Shown piece after piece: positions 17,337-26,349 of a stretch of DNA of 58,723 nt. The stretch is taken from NCBI GenBank assembly GCA_045651205.1, contig JAZRSA010000064.1, positions 1-58,723 on the forward strand, given 5' to 3'. The notes under the pieces are model-generated. The model was not told where the DNA came from and ran no database searches. It saw only the letters and a list, made by a program, of their open reading frames with translations. The DNA comes from UMGS1649 sp045651205. Lineage in GTDB: Bacteria; Bacillota; Clostridia; TANB77; CAG-465. Every line of letters begins with the position of its first letter. Position 1 is the first letter of the stretch. Made by a program: the position numbers and the translations under genes.

Positions 17337-18203
17337 ATGGAAGAAGTATTAGGAGTAAGATTTACTAAAACTGGCAAACTAAATTATTTCTATAAAAACG
17401 ATTTAGAGGTAAAAGTAGGAGATACAGTTGTAGCTAGTTCGGAAAGAGGACTAGACTTAGGTAGAGTAGTAAGTATAAAGAAAAAAGAAGATATAAATTT
17501 AGAAGAAAATGAATCTATAAACAAAGTAGAAAGAATAGCTACTAAAGAGGATATAGATAAACAAAGAAACCTAGATAATAAATCGCGTGAAGTTTTAGAT
17601 ACTTGTAAAAAGCTTGCTAAAAAATACAATTTAGATATGAAATTTATAAAAGCATCATATACTTTTGATGAGAGTAAATTAACTTGCTATTTTGTAGCAG
17701 AAGATAGAGTAGACTTTAGAGAAGTTGTAAAAAGTTTAGCAGCAGAATATAGAACAAGAATAGAACTAAGACAAGTAGGTCCAAGAGATGAGATTAAAGC
17801 TTATGATAACATTGGAACTTGCGGTAAAGAAGTTTGTTGTAGAACATTCTTGCCAGACTTTGAAACAGTAAATATTAAGATGGCAAAAGAACAAGGGTTA
17901 CAAATAAATATGCAAAAGTTATCTGGTAATTGTGGTAGACTTAAATGTTGCTTAAAATATGAAGAAGAAGTATATAAAGAAAAGATAAAAGAATTACCTA
18001 AAATAAATGCACAAGTTAAATATAACGGTGAAACTTGTAAGGTGGTATCTTTAGATATATTAAAGGAAAGAGTAAGACTAAAAATAGGGCCACACGGTGA
18101 AGAACGCTTTGAAATGGTGGATGTAAATGACATAGAATTTGAACCAAGAAAAGCAGAAAATAAAGAAGCTAAAAAAGAAGAGATAACAGAAACGAACGAA
18201 TAA
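17337..18203 (+). CDS. ricT: PSP1-domain regulatory protein RicT (YaaT)
   Basis: 288 aa. The PSP1 domain spans the first two-thirds. The Cys clusters GTCGKEVCCRTF (about 161-172) and SGNCGRLKCCLKYEE (about 196-210) match those that bind an Fe-S cluster in RicT. In B. subtilis RicT works with RicA and RicF to direct RNase Y processing and to promote sporulation and competence. No ricA or ricF is in the window. The C-terminus is an acidic/basic low-complexity tail. ATG 17337 follows AAAGGAG inside the end of holB. Confidence 0.93.
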   Translation: MEEVLGVRFTKTGKLNYFYKNDLEVKVGDTVVASSERGLDLGRVVSIKKKEDINLEENESINKVERIATKEDIDKQRNLDNKSREVLDTCKKLAKKYNLDMKFIKASYTFDESKLTCYFVAEDRVDFREVVKSLAAEYRTRIELRQVGPRDEIKAYDNIGTCGKEVCCRTFLPDFETVNIKMAKEQGLQINMQKLSGNCGRLKCCLKYEEEVYKEKIKELPKINAQVKYNGETCKVVSLDILKERVRLKIGPHGEERFEMVDVNDIEFEPRKAENKEAKKEEITETNE

Positions 18204-18245
18204 TAATATGTTATATAAATATAAGAGGGAAGGAAGTGAAAAATT

Positions 18246-18419
18246 ATGGCATATAGAATAAGTGATGAATGTATAGGATGTGGAGCTTGTATGGCTGAAT
18301 GTCCAGTAGGTGCGATATCTGAAGGAGATGGCAAATGCGTTATAGATCCTGAAAAATGCATTGGTTGTGGAACATGCGCAGGAGTTTGCCCTGTAGGAGC
18401 ACCAGCTGAAGAAGAATAG
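18246..18419 (+). CDS. Short 2[4Fe-4S] ferredoxin
   Basis: 57 aa. ATG 18246 follows AAGGAAG. Two CxxCxxCxxxCP motifs are present: CIGCGACMAECP and CIGCGTCAGVCP. They are separated by a short beta turn, as in clostridial ferredoxins, which carry low-potential electrons for anaerobic metabolism such as pyruvate oxidation and hydrogenase. It ends the ricT run just before a hairpin terminator. Confidence 0.95.
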   Translation: MAYRISDECIGCGACMAECPVGAISEGDGKCVIDPEKCIGCGTCAGVCPVGAPAEEE

Positions 18420-18431
18420 TAAATAATATGT

Positions 18432-18458
18432 AAAGGAGGCATTAGCCTCCTTTTATTT
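18432..18458 (+). terminator. Terminator after ferredoxin
   Basis: AAAGGAGGC-ATTA-GCCTCCTTTT, then further T residues. Confidence 0.9.
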
Positions 18459-18534
18459 TGCTAAATTAAAAGAAGGTGTTGAAATAAAAAAATGGTTATA
18501 ATAGAATTAATTAATATAATGAGGAGAAAATAAA

Positions 18535-19638
18535 ATGAGAGATGAATATAAACCGCTGGCAGTGTTTTTGTTTATGATTACATTGCCTTTTGGAGCAATT
18601 TTTATATTTTCGTACAATTTACCGCTAGGAATAATAGCATTTGCGTGCCTTGTAGGAATTGTTGAATGGCTTTTATCAGATAAGAGTAGACCAAAAGCGC
18701 CTGAGCTAAAAGTAGAAGAAAAACATGAGCAAATTTATCAAGATGTTTATATAAACGAAATAGCACCTTATGAAAAGAAAAGAAAAATGAAGGGATGGCG
18801 TGAGCGTTTTATTAGAATAATGTTAGTACTTTCAGCTGTGGCCACTATAACGGGATTTGGACTAACTGTTACGGATGACGATAAATATGCATGGATAATG
18901 TTTTTTGGTTTTATGATATTTGTAACTTTTGCACGTATTGGATTTGGTAATAGCGGCAAATTTAAGCCGCAAGGAAACAATAGATTTTTAGATGTTGTTT
19001 TACCAATGTTTATTCAAAGAATTGTTCCTGGATTAGATTTTAATTATGAATATAGAGAAATAAAAACAAAGCCTGGCAGAGAAGTAGAAATGGTACATCA
19101 AATGCTTAATCATAAAGAGTTTAATTTAGAAAAAGAGGACGAACTAGATTATAATTTAATTGTAGATTATGACTTTGGCTGGATAGAAGATAATAATATA
19201 ATCAAAAAGATGTATAATATACATGAAGAAAGAACAGTAGCGACTTCAGATCATCCAGTAACAGGAACGACTGATGCTTTATTCGGCTGGGGAGATATTA
19301 GAGAATATAGTTCGAGTGTTATAAAAATAACACCAAACAGAAACTTTAAATATATAGAAACTGAAGACAAGGTTGAAAAATATTTAAAAATATGGATAGA
19401 AAACGACCTAGGAATCTATATACAAAGAGATATCCTTGAGTATTTAGCAAATTTGTATGAGAGAACAGGAATAGATTTTGAAATTAGAATTAAAGATGGA
19501 AAGATATTTTATATATTTCCAAAAGATAAAGACACGGCTATGTATAATTTAAACAGAGAAGAATATAAGAAATTCTTATTCTCATATTATTATGCTGTAA
19601 GAACAATGATGGATGTTTCTAAACTAATAAGGAAATAA
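18535..19638 (+). CDS. Membrane protein, possibly DUF3137-like
   Basis: 367 aa. ATG 18535 follows GAGGAG. There are two hydrophobic hairpins, at about 8-45 and 85-145, with a charged segment between. A large cytosolic region follows, with a GDIREYSSSVIKITPNRNFK-type beta segment and a helical C-terminus. The order of two membrane pairs, a beta-rich domain and a C-terminal helix recalls DUF3137, but no diagnostic motif was found. It stands alone between a terminator and a long palindrome. Confidence 0.55.
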   Translation: MRDEYKPLAVFLFMITLPFGAIFIFSYNLPLGIIAFACLVGIVEWLLSDKSRPKAPELKVEEKHEQIYQDVYINEIAPYEKKRKMKGWRERFIRIMLVLSAVATITGFGLTVTDDDKYAWIMFFGFMIFVTFARIGFGNSGKFKPQGNNRFLDVVLPMFIQRIVPGLDFNYEYREIKTKPGREVEMVHQMLNHKEFNLEKEDELDYNLIVDYDFGWIEDNNIIKKMYNIHEERTVATSDHPVTGTTDALFGWGDIREYSSSVIKITPNRNFKYIETEDKVEKYLKIWIENDLGIYIQRDILEYLANLYERTGIDFEIRIKDGKIFYIFPKDKDTAMYNLNREEYKKFLFSYYYAVRTMMDVSKLIRK

Positions 19639-19657
19639 AAATTAAAAAATAAAAAAG

Positions 19658-19685
19658 ATAACACATTGCATATGCAATGTGTTAT
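19658..19685. terminator. Palindromic terminator between convergent genes
   Basis: ATAACACATTGCAT / ATGCAATGTGTTAT is a perfect 28-nt palindrome. An A-rich flank gives a T-run on the minus strand. Confidence 0.8.
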
Positions 19686-19695
19686 TTGTTGCTTA

Positions 19696-20157
19696 TTAAT
19701 GTTTAAACTTAAATAGATCCAAAGTTTTGTGGTAAATCTTTTTATACCATGGTTCTTTAGGTAATTCTATTAACTGTGTTGATGAATTGTTAGAAAGTTC
19801 AATATCTTCTCCTGTAATAACAGCTGTTGAGTTAAATAGCCCGTTTGAATCCGCTTGAGATATACCTAAAGTTTCGGCGTATAGTCTAGCTTCTTTTTCT
19901 TTATCTATTAGATTTTTTCTTTCTTCAGAAGAAGTTAAGAAATCTCTATAAAGAAGTGAAAGTATAGCTTGTGTATTAGGCATTAAATTATCTTCCCAGT
20001 TTTCGCTTAAGAAATCTATATTAGCAACATATTCTTCGGATTTGTTGGTATTAAATAGATCAATTAATCTAGTTGGTATTTTTTCTAATACGGAAGCTGA
20101 AGAGTGATTTAACACTTCTACAACTTCAACAAATGATTCTTGATATTCTTTTGTCAT
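19696..20157 (-). CDS. Unrecognised helical protein
   Basis: 153 aa, not recognised. ATG 20157 follows AAGGAG. It is mainly predicted helix (SFVEVVEVLNHSSASVLEKI, LLYRDFLTSSEERKNLIDKE), with an acidic middle and a basic C-terminus (EPWYKKIYHKTLDLFKFKH) that could touch membrane or nucleic acid. There is no signal peptide. It starts 14 nt after the gene at 20172-20756, so the two form an operon. Confidence 0.6.
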   Translation of the reverse strand: MTKEYQESFVEVVEVLNHSSASVLEKIPTRLIDLFNTNKSEEYVANIDFLSENWEDNLMPNTQAILSLLYRDFLTSSEERKNLIDKEKEARLYAETLGISQADSNGLFNSTAVITGEDIELSNNSSTQLIELPKEPWYKKIYHKTLDLFKFKH

Positions 20158-20171
20158 ATTTATCTCCTTGA

Positions 20172-20756
20172 TTATCTTGTTTGTTCAAGTGGCTTACTGT
20201 TTCTTGCAAGTTTTTCAACATCTAAGAATGATGGTGAATCTGTAGGGAAAGTTTCACGAATTCTAGAATTGTATTTTTCATAAATGCTTGCAAATTTAGC
20301 TTCGTTAACTACACCTAAAGGCGCATCATTTAAATCTTTTAAATCAACCTTTTTCTTAGTTTCAACAGGCGCAGTGTGAACTGAAGGCGTTACTGTTGGA
20401 GTTTCTAGAGGTTTAGCATTTAAATCCATTAAACTTGGTTCGGTTTTTGCAGGATTTGCTTCACCTAAATCTATTTCAAAATCCGGATCCTCTAAAGGTT
20501 TATCGTTTATATCATTAGGTTGTGGTATTGTTTCGCTAGTTGTAACAGGTTCTTCTTTACCAGGTTTTAAAGGCTCGCTGTTTTCTTTATATTTCGCAAT
20601 AACATCATCTATCATAGTAAGTACTTGAGTGTTTTTTGCATATTTTATACGTGCGTTATCATAAGAGATGTGTTCGCGTTTTCCATCTATACATATGTAT
20701 AATAGAGTTTCATCTATTATATCAACATCAATGTTTGAGTTTTTCATATAAGGCAC
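20172..20756 (-). CDS. Unrecognised protein with a Pro/Thr-rich middle
   Basis: 194 aa, not recognised. Residues 1-60 form a small domain (VDIIDETLLYICIDGKREHI). About 60-140 is a low-complexity linker rich in Pro, Thr and Glu in which the phrase (D/N)LN(A/D)(A/K)PL recurs three times. The C-terminal 50 residues are helical. The repeated PLE-type phrases look like short linear motifs. It is the first gene of a two-gene minus-strand operon next to ppdK. Confidence 0.55.
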   Translation of the reverse strand: MPYMKNSNIDVDIIDETLLYICIDGKREHISYDNARIKYAKNTQVLTMIDDVIAKYKENSEPLKPGKEEPVTTSETIPQPNDINDKPLEDPDFEIDLGEANPAKTEPSLMDLNAKPLETPTVTPSVHTAPVETKKKVDLKDLNDAPLGVVNEAKFASIYEKYNSRIRETFPTDSPSFLDVEKLARNSKPLEQTR

Positions 20757-20820
20757 TCCTCCTTACATAATATTATTAGAAAATGGTGAATAAGTCAATA
20801 AAAATGTATGAATATTAATA

Positions 20821-20856
20821 AAAATAACAGTCTGGAAAACCAAACTGTTATTTTAT
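20821..20856 (-). terminator. ppdK terminator
   Basis: AAAATAACAGT and ACTGTTATTTT arms with a TGG/CCA extension. On the minus strand the hairpin is followed by T residues. Confidence 0.8.
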
Positions 20857-20881
20857 ATTTTTAATTTGTATTAGATACTTA

Positions 20882-23506
20882 CTATTTGTTTGCTATTGCT
20901 GCTTGAGCTGCTGCTAAACGAGCGATAGGTACTCTGAATGGAGAACATGAAACATAAGTAAGACCTACTTTGTGACAGAACTCAATAGTAGAAGGGTCTC
21001 CACCATGTTCACCACAAATTCCAAGCTTAATGTCTGGTCTTGTAGTTCTTCCAAGTTTTGCTGCCATATCTACTAATTTACCAACACCGTTTTGATCTAA
21101 TCTTGCGAATGGATCTTGTTCGTAAATTTTCTTGTCGTAGTAGTAATTTAAGAATTTACCAGCATCGTCACGGCTAAATCCAAATGTCATTTGTGTTAAG
21201 TCGTTTGTACCAAATGAGAAGAATTCAGCTTCTTTAGCGATTTCGTCAGCTGTAACAGCTGCTCTTGGTATTTCTATCATTGTTCCTACTTTATAGTGCA
21301 TATCGCTACCAGCTTCTTTAATTAAAGCATCAGCAGTTTCTACAACTATTGATTTAACGTAAGCTAATTCTTTAACTTCGCCTACTAATGGGATCATTAT
21401 TTCAGGAACTATATTCCAATCCGGATGTTTAGCTGCAACGTTTAATGCTGCTCTAATAACAGCTTTAGTTTGCATTTCTGCAATTTCAGGATAAGAAACT
21501 GCTAGACGGCATCCTCTGTGCCCCATCATTGGGTTGAATTCATGTAAAGAAGCGATAACGTTCTTTAAGTGTTCAACTGTTATATTTAATTCACCAGCTA
21601 TTTCTACAATGTCTTTTTCTTCTGTTGGAAGGAATTCATGTAGAGGTGGATCTAAGTAACGAATTGTTACTGGGTGGCCTTCCATAGCTTCATATAAAGC
21701 TTCGAAGTCACCTTGTTGCATTGGAAGTATTTTATCTAATGCTTTTCTTCTTGCTTCTTCGTTGTCTGAAACAATCATTTCTCTAACAGCTTTAATTCTG
21801 TCAGTTTCGAAGAACATGTGCTCAGTACGGCATAGACCAATACCTTCTGCTCCGAAAGTTCTAGCTTGTTTAGCATCTCTTGGAGTATCTGCGTTTGTTC
21901 TAACTTGTAATGTTCTGAATTCATCAGCCCATCCCATTATTGTTCCAAAGTCTCCAGATATTGAAGCTTCAACTGTTGGTATAGCTTCACCATAGATTTT
22001 ACCTGTAGAACCATCAAGAGAAATAAAGTCTCCTTCATGGAATGTTTTTCCGCCTAATGAGAATACTTTAGCTTCTTCGTCTATAACGATTTCGCCACAA
22101 CCAGATACACAGCAAGTACCCATACCACGTGCAACAACGGCTGCGTGAGATGTCATACCACCACGAACTGTTAAGATACCTTGAGCTGCATTCATACCTT
22201 CGATATCTTCTGGAGAAGTTTCAAGTCTTACAAGAACAACTTTTTCTCCTTTTTCTGCCCATTCAACAGCTGCACCAGCAGTAAATACTACTTTACCACA
22301 AGCTGCACCTGGAGATGCTGGAAGCGCTGATCCTATTGGAGTAGCTGCTTTTAACGCTGCTGCATCAAATCCTGGATGTAGAAGAGAATCTAAGCTCTTA
22401 GCATCAATCATTGATACTGCTTTTTCTTTAGAAATTTTACCTTCTTCAACTAAATCAACGGCAATTTTTAAAGCTGCAGCTGCAGTTCTTTTACCGTTTC
22501 TAGTTTGAAGCATGTAAAGTTTTCCGTTTTCAATTGTAAATTCCATATCTTGCATATCTGCATAGTGTTCTTCAAGTCTTGAAGAAATAGATACGAATTC
22601 ATCGTATGCGTGAGGCATAACTTCTTTTAATTGATCAATTGTTTGTGGAGTTCTTATACCAGCAACAACGTCTTCACCTTGTGCGTTCATTAAGAATTCA
22701 CCATATAATTTTTTTTCACCTGTAGAAGGGTTACGAGTAAATGCAACACCTGTTCCAGAAGTTTCTCCCATATTTCCAAATACCATCATTTGAACGTTTA
22801 CTGCTGTTCCCCATGATGAAGGAATATCATTCATTCTTCTGTAGTAGATAGCTCTTGGGTTGTCCCATGATCTAAATACCGCTTTTATAGCTTCTAGAAG
22901 TTGTACTCTAGGTTCAGTTGGGAATTCTTCACCTTTAGCTTCTCTGTAGCAAGATTTGAAACGAACAACAAGTTCTTTCATATCGTTTGCGTCAAGTTCA
23001 GTATCAAGCTTAACTCCTTTAGCTTCTTTCATTTCGTCAATGATTTTTTCAAAGTAGCTTTTTGGAACTTCCATAACTACGTCTGAGAACATTTGAACGA
23101 AACGACGATAAGAATCGTAAGCGAAACGTGGGTTGTTAGTTAAAGCTGCAAAGCCTTCAACAACTTCATCGTTTAATCCTAGGTTAAGGATTGTGTCCAT
23201 CATACCTGGCATAGATGCTCTAGCACCAGAACGAACAGATACAAGAAGTGGGTTTTCAACACTTCCGAATTTTTTACCAGAAAGTTCTTCTAGTTTTGTA
23301 AGATTTGCAAATACTTCGTCAACGATTTCAGGAGCAATTTCTTTTCCATCATCATAGTAACGAGTACAAGCTTCAGTTGTAACAGTGAATCCTTGAGGAA
23401 CTGGCATACCTAAGTTAGTCATTTCTGCTAAGTTAGCACCTTTACCACCAAGAAGTTCTCTTTGTTTACCGTTACCTTCTGAAAATTGATAAACGTATTT
23501 TGTCAT
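20882..23506 (-). CDS. ppdK: Pyruvate, phosphate dikinase
   Basis: 874 aa, the exact length typical of clostridial PPDK. It interconverts pyruvate, ATP and Pi with PEP, AMP and PPi. The N-terminal ATP-grasp region opens with KQRELLGGKGANLAEM and carries SVRSGARASMPGMMDT. The swivelling His domain has GGMTSHAAVVARGMGTCC (phospho-His near 455, followed by the regulatory Thr/Ser position). The C-terminal TIM barrel ends with GICGEHGGDPSTI. AGGAGG precedes ATG 23506. The leader contains a hairpin. In anaerobes lacking pyruvate kinase activity it can run glycolytically. Confidence 0.97.
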   Translation of the reverse strand: MTKYVYQFSEGNGKQRELLGGKGANLAEMTNLGMPVPQGFTVTTEACTRYYDDGKEIAPEIVDEVFANLTKLEELSGKKFGSVENPLLVSVRSGARASMPGMMDTILNLGLNDEVVEGFAALTNNPRFAYDSYRRFVQMFSDVVMEVPKSYFEKIIDEMKEAKGVKLDTELDANDMKELVVRFKSCYREAKGEEFPTEPRVQLLEAIKAVFRSWDNPRAIYYRRMNDIPSSWGTAVNVQMMVFGNMGETSGTGVAFTRNPSTGEKKLYGEFLMNAQGEDVVAGIRTPQTIDQLKEVMPHAYDEFVSISSRLEEHYADMQDMEFTIENGKLYMLQTRNGKRTAAAALKIAVDLVEEGKISKEKAVSMIDAKSLDSLLHPGFDAAALKAATPIGSALPASPGAACGKVVFTAGAAVEWAEKGEKVVLVRLETSPEDIEGMNAAQGILTVRGGMTSHAAVVARGMGTCCVSGCGEIVIDEEAKVFSLGGKTFHEGDFISLDGSTGKIYGEAIPTVEASISGDFGTIMGWADEFRTLQVRTNADTPRDAKQARTFGAEGIGLCRTEHMFFETDRIKAVREMIVSDNEEARRKALDKILPMQQGDFEALYEAMEGHPVTIRYLDPPLHEFLPTEEKDIVEIAGELNITVEHLKNVIASLHEFNPMMGHRGCRLAVSYPEIAEMQTKAVIRAALNVAAKHPDWNIVPEIMIPLVGEVKELAYVKSIVVETADALIKEAGSDMHYKVGTMIEIPRAAVTADEIAKEAEFFSFGTNDLTQMTFGFSRDDAGKFLNYYYDKKIYEQDPFARLDQNGVGKLVDMAAKLGRTTRPDIKLGICGEHGGDPSTIEFCHKVGLTYVSCSPFRVPIARLAAAQAAIANK

Positions 23507-23533
23507 TTTCTGACCTCCTAATGATTAAATTAG

Positions 23534-23570
23534 CGTAGCTAGTAAGCTACGTCTTCCGCCTGCTATTATA
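23534..23570 (-). promoter_or_regulatory. ppdK promoter -10 and leader hairpin
   Basis: On the minus strand TATAAT (23570-23565) has a weak TAGATT 17 nt upstream. The transcribed leader has a CGTAGCT/AGCTACG hairpin (23551-23534) before the ribosome site. Confidence 0.45.
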
Positions 23571-23670
23571 TCAAAAAGATTATAAAAAATCTAGACCTAA
23601 ACTAAAAAAATATATATACAGTATAAACAAGGACAAAATAAGCGTAATATACTACATTAAGGTGATAAAA

Positions 23671-23934
23671 ATGACCATAATTTTGAATGTAATAATTTAT
23701 ATAGTTTTAGTATTTGGAATAATAATAACAACAATAGCTTTTATGGAAGATAGCTTAAAAAAGTCCGAAAGATATATAAGAGTAAAAAGAGAGGACGCAA
23801 GGGTTGAATTAATCTTAAAGGTAGAGGGAATGACTAAAGAAGATGAGTTGCTCATAGCAGATGTCATAGAAAAAGGTAAATTTGAAAGCGTATATGATGT
23901 TGTGGACCGTTATATAATAACAAACCAATCTTGA
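23671..23934 (+). CDS. Small single-span membrane protein
   Basis: 87 aa from ATG 23671, 6 nt after AAGGTG. The in-frame GTG 23662 overlaps that ribosome site. There is one N-terminal membrane helix (about 2-25), then a charged cytosolic domain with EGMTKEDELLIADVIEKGKF. Not recognised. Its stop codon lies inside the -35 of the next gene's promoter. Confidence 0.6.
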   Translation: MTIILNVIIYIVLVFGIIITTIAFMEDSLKKSERYIRVKREDARVELILKVEGMTKEDELLIADVIEKGKFESVYDVVDRYIITNQS

Positions 23935-23958
23935 AATTTACATAATATGTGATATAAT
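23931..23958 (+). promoter_or_regulatory. Promoter of the 23994-24907 gene pair
   Basis: TTGAAA (23931-23936), 16-nt spacer, TATAAT (23953-23958). Confidence 0.7.
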
Positions 23959-23993
23959 GTGTTAGTAAAAAATATTTTGTAAGGAGACTGATT

Positions 23994-24425
23994 ATGTCAC
24001 AGGTAAAACGGAATTTCAAAAAGAATGAAGAAGTCTATGTAGTAGACTACTGGGGAACAGAAAAGGGTGCAGCGGCATTTTCTGTAAGAGCGCTTATCAT
24101 AGCGGTGGACGAAAAAAAGCAAACATTCTGCGGCGTGCTTTATGGAGATACATATCAAACATACAGCTTTGCAGATTACGGAAGACTCATCTTCGATACT
24201 TCTATAGAGGCAAATACAGCTGCAAGCAAACTGCCTAAACCGGGAGACATCGTATACCAAAGAATTGGAGACAGAGTATACAAGAAAGAGGTAGACTCTA
24301 TTGGCGGCGGCTATGTAGATGATGTGTTTGATCTCAAAATTTGCTTTAAGAGAGGCAGAGCTGTTTCTACCAAAGAAATGGGAGTTACAGTATTTCTTAA
24401 CGCGGCAGATGCGAGAACAAAATAA
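23994..24425 (+). CDS. Unrecognised protein of atypical base composition
   Basis: 143 aa, not recognised. ATG 23994 follows AAGGAG. It looks like a small beta-rich cytosolic protein: VYVVDYWG, GVLYGDTYQTYSFADYGRL, then a KPGDIVYQR turn recalling SH3-like or Tudor-like barrels. One sampled line of the gene (24061-24120) is about 47% G+C, against about 30% around it, and codon choice (GGC, GCG, CTC) differs from its neighbours. That suggests recent transfer. It is followed 17 nt later by the 24443 gene with similar composition. Confidence 0.55.
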   Translation: MSQVKRNFKKNEEVYVVDYWGTEKGAAAFSVRALIIAVDEKKQTFCGVLYGDTYQTYSFADYGRLIFDTSIEANTAASKLPKPGDIVYQRIGDRVYKKEVDSIGGGYVDDVFDLKICFKRGRAVSTKEMGVTVFLNAADARTK

Positions 24426-24442
24426 TAAGCAAGGAGAATGAT

Positions 24443-24907
24443 ATGAGCTATATGGTTAGGGTAAAATGTAATGTATCTGATGCTATTTTCGAACTCCCGC
24501 CGCTAAGAAATGAACTTGGTTCAGCTTTTGTTACGCAGGGGAACCTAGTAAAGGAAAGGTACGAGGAGATTTATGATTATCTTAGAGAACACGGATTAGT
24601 AGCAACCGAGATGATGTCGTATAACACTATTCACGCGTTATTTAAGATATATGTTCATAAGGCTCTTATCAACGAGGCTGTGCAGAGGATATTTGATCTT
24701 GAAAGAAACGAATACAATATGTTAGAAGTATTGTCGGATCTAATATCTGAGAGAAAACTTCGTGAATATGTCTACGGCGAACCTATGGTAAGAGCGTTTG
24801 CGCATGCAATAAGAACATTACCAAACGAGGATTCTATTGAAGCAGTTTCTCATGGAAGTAAGATACTTCTTCTTGAGAAAAAATTTCTAAACGACCGTAA
24901 AATTTAA
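24443..24907 (+). CDS. Unrecognised helical protein of atypical base composition
   Basis: 154 aa, not recognised. ATG 24443 follows AAGGAG. It is mostly predicted helix (NLVKERYEEIYDYLREHGLV, IYVHKALINEAVQRIFDLER), with no signal or membrane segment. Like its upstream partner it has raised G+C and a different codon bias. The two genes form one transcript between a promoter and a terminator, and look like an acquired two-gene cassette of unknown role. Confidence 0.55.
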   Translation: MSYMVRVKCNVSDAIFELPPLRNELGSAFVTQGNLVKERYEEIYDYLREHGLVATEMMSYNTIHALFKIYVHKALINEAVQRIFDLERNEYNMLEVLSDLISERKLREYVYGEPMVRAFAHAIRTLPNEDSIEAVSHGSKILLLEKKFLNDRKI

Positions 24908-24935
24908 ATACCAAAAAACAGTAAACAAAAACAAA

Positions 24936-24966
24936 AAAGACGACTAATTTTAGTCGCCTTTTTTGT
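24936..24966 (+). terminator. Terminator after the 24443 gene
   Basis: CGACTA-ATTT-TAGTCG extended by AAAG/CTTT, then a T run. It directly precedes the ruvA -35. Confidence 0.85.
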
Positions 24967-24994
24967 TGACATACTAAGCGGTTATTGATAAAAT
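24966..24994 (+). promoter_or_regulatory. ruvA promoter
   Basis: TTGACA (24966-24971), 17-nt spacer, TAAAAT (24989-24994). Confidence 0.75.
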
Positions 24995-25023
24995 AAAATA
25001 GAATAAATATAAGGGGTAATGGA

Positions 25024-25620
25024 ATGTTTGCATATTTTAAGGGAAGCATCGAGAAGAAGGATGATGCAAAGGTAATAGTAGATGTAAACGGTATAGGTTA
25101 TGAAATATATATGCCTGCCGGAGATATAGATAGATTAAAAATAGGGGAAACAACTAAAGTACACACATTTACGGATATTAAAGAGGGGTATATCGGTATA
25201 TTTGGTTTCTTAGAAGAAGAGGCATTAAGTGTATTTGAAAAGTTAAAAAAGGTAAGTGGAATTGGATCAAAAACAGCGCTTGGAGTATTGTCACATATGT
25301 CTCCTAGTGAAGTGTGTATGTCAATTGCAAATGAAGATTCTACACTAATTAGCAAGGTGCCGGGAATTGGAGCTAAAACAGCAGCTAGAATAATTTTAGA
25401 ATTAAAAGATAAAATACTTAAAGAAACAGATATTAAACCAACTAAAATTGCTTCTAAGAAGGAAACTACAAACAATAGTAAAAATGAAGCAGTACTTGCG
25501 CTTAAAGTGTTAGGGTATACATCAGCGCAAATCAATGAAGTTATTGATGAATTAGACATTGATGGATTAAAAGTTGAAGAAATAATTAAAAAGGCACTTT
25601 CGAATATGAATAAAAGATAA
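25024..25620 (+). CDS. ruvA: Holliday junction DNA helicase subunit RuvA
   Basis: 198 aa, full length. The N-terminal OB fold starts MFAYFKGSIEKK and carries VDVNGIGYEIYMP. The two helix-hairpin-helix motifs are KKVSGIGSKTALGVL and SKVPGIGAKTAARIILELK. A Lys/Asn-rich hinge leads to the C-terminal UBA-like domain that contacts RuvB. RuvA binds four-way junctions for branch migration. The usual partner ruvB does not follow; ftsE does, so ruvB must be elsewhere. Confidence 0.96.
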   Translation: MFAYFKGSIEKKDDAKVIVDVNGIGYEIYMPAGDIDRLKIGETTKVHTFTDIKEGYIGIFGFLEEEALSVFEKLKKVSGIGSKTALGVLSHMSPSEVCMSIANEDSTLISKVPGIGAKTAARIILELKDKILKETDIKPTKIASKKETTNNSKNEAVLALKVLGYTSAQINEVIDELDIDGLKVEEIIKKALSNMNKR

Positions 25621-25671
25621 TAGTGAAGTGTAATAGTAAAAAATTAAAATTTGTATAGAAAGAGGAAAATT

Positions 25672-26349
25672 ATGATTGAATTAAAGGGTGTTACAAAAAT
25701 ATATAAACACAATGTTAGGGCTTTAGACAATGTAAGCATAAAGATAGACAAGGGTGAGTTTGTATTTTTAGCGGGACCATCTGGTTCGGGTAAATCTACT
25801 TTCTTAAAGTTATTACTTAAAGAAGAGTTGCCATCAGATGGAATAGTATGTGTAAATGGTACAAATTTAAATAATGTATCAGAAAAGAGAGTGCCATATA
25901 TAAGAAGAAAAATAGGTTCAGTATTCCAAGATTTTAGACTTTTATATGATAGAACGGTATATGAAAATATACTACTTGCATTGAGAGTTGTTGACGCATC
26001 TAAAGAAGAAATAAAAGTAGCGATTCCAAAAGTTTTAGAACAAGTAGGACTTAAGGGTAAAGAAAATTTTTATCCCAATTCGTTATCTGGTGGAGAACAA
26101 CAAAGAGCAGCTCTTGCAAGGGCTATTGTTACAAAACCATTAATAGTACTTGCAGATGAACCAACTGGAAATCTTGATGATGAAACAGCTGAAGGTATTA
26201 TGAAACTTCTTTATGATATAAATGCTAGTGGAACAACTGTATTGGTTGTTACACATGATAAAAAAATGATAGAAAAAAGTGGTAAGAGAGCAGTCTTTTT
26301 AAATGAAGGAAAGATTGTATCAGATACCAAGATAGGAGGTAATGTATAA
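25672..26349 (+). CDS. ftsE: Cell-division ABC transporter ATP-binding protein FtsE
   Basis: 225 aa from ATG 25672 (after AGAGG). The frame reaches 25651 but no ribosome site supports that start. Walker A is GPSGSGKST, the signature is LSGGEQQR, and Walker B is IVLADEPTG with the H-loop at VVTHD. FtsE powers FtsX conformational changes that activate peptidoglycan hydrolases at the septum. Its stop overlaps the FtsX start (TAATG), so the two are translationally coupled. Confidence 0.95.
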   Translation: MIELKGVTKIYKHNVRALDNVSIKIDKGEFVFLAGPSGSGKSTFLKLLLKEELPSDGIVCVNGTNLNNVSEKRVPYIRRKIGSVFQDFRLLYDRTVYENILLALRVVDASKEEIKVAIPKVLEQVGLKGKENFYPNSLSGGEQQRAALARAIVTKPLIVLADEPTGNLDDETAEGIMKLLYDINASGTTVLVVTHDKKMIEKSGKRAVFLNEGKIVSDTKIGGNV

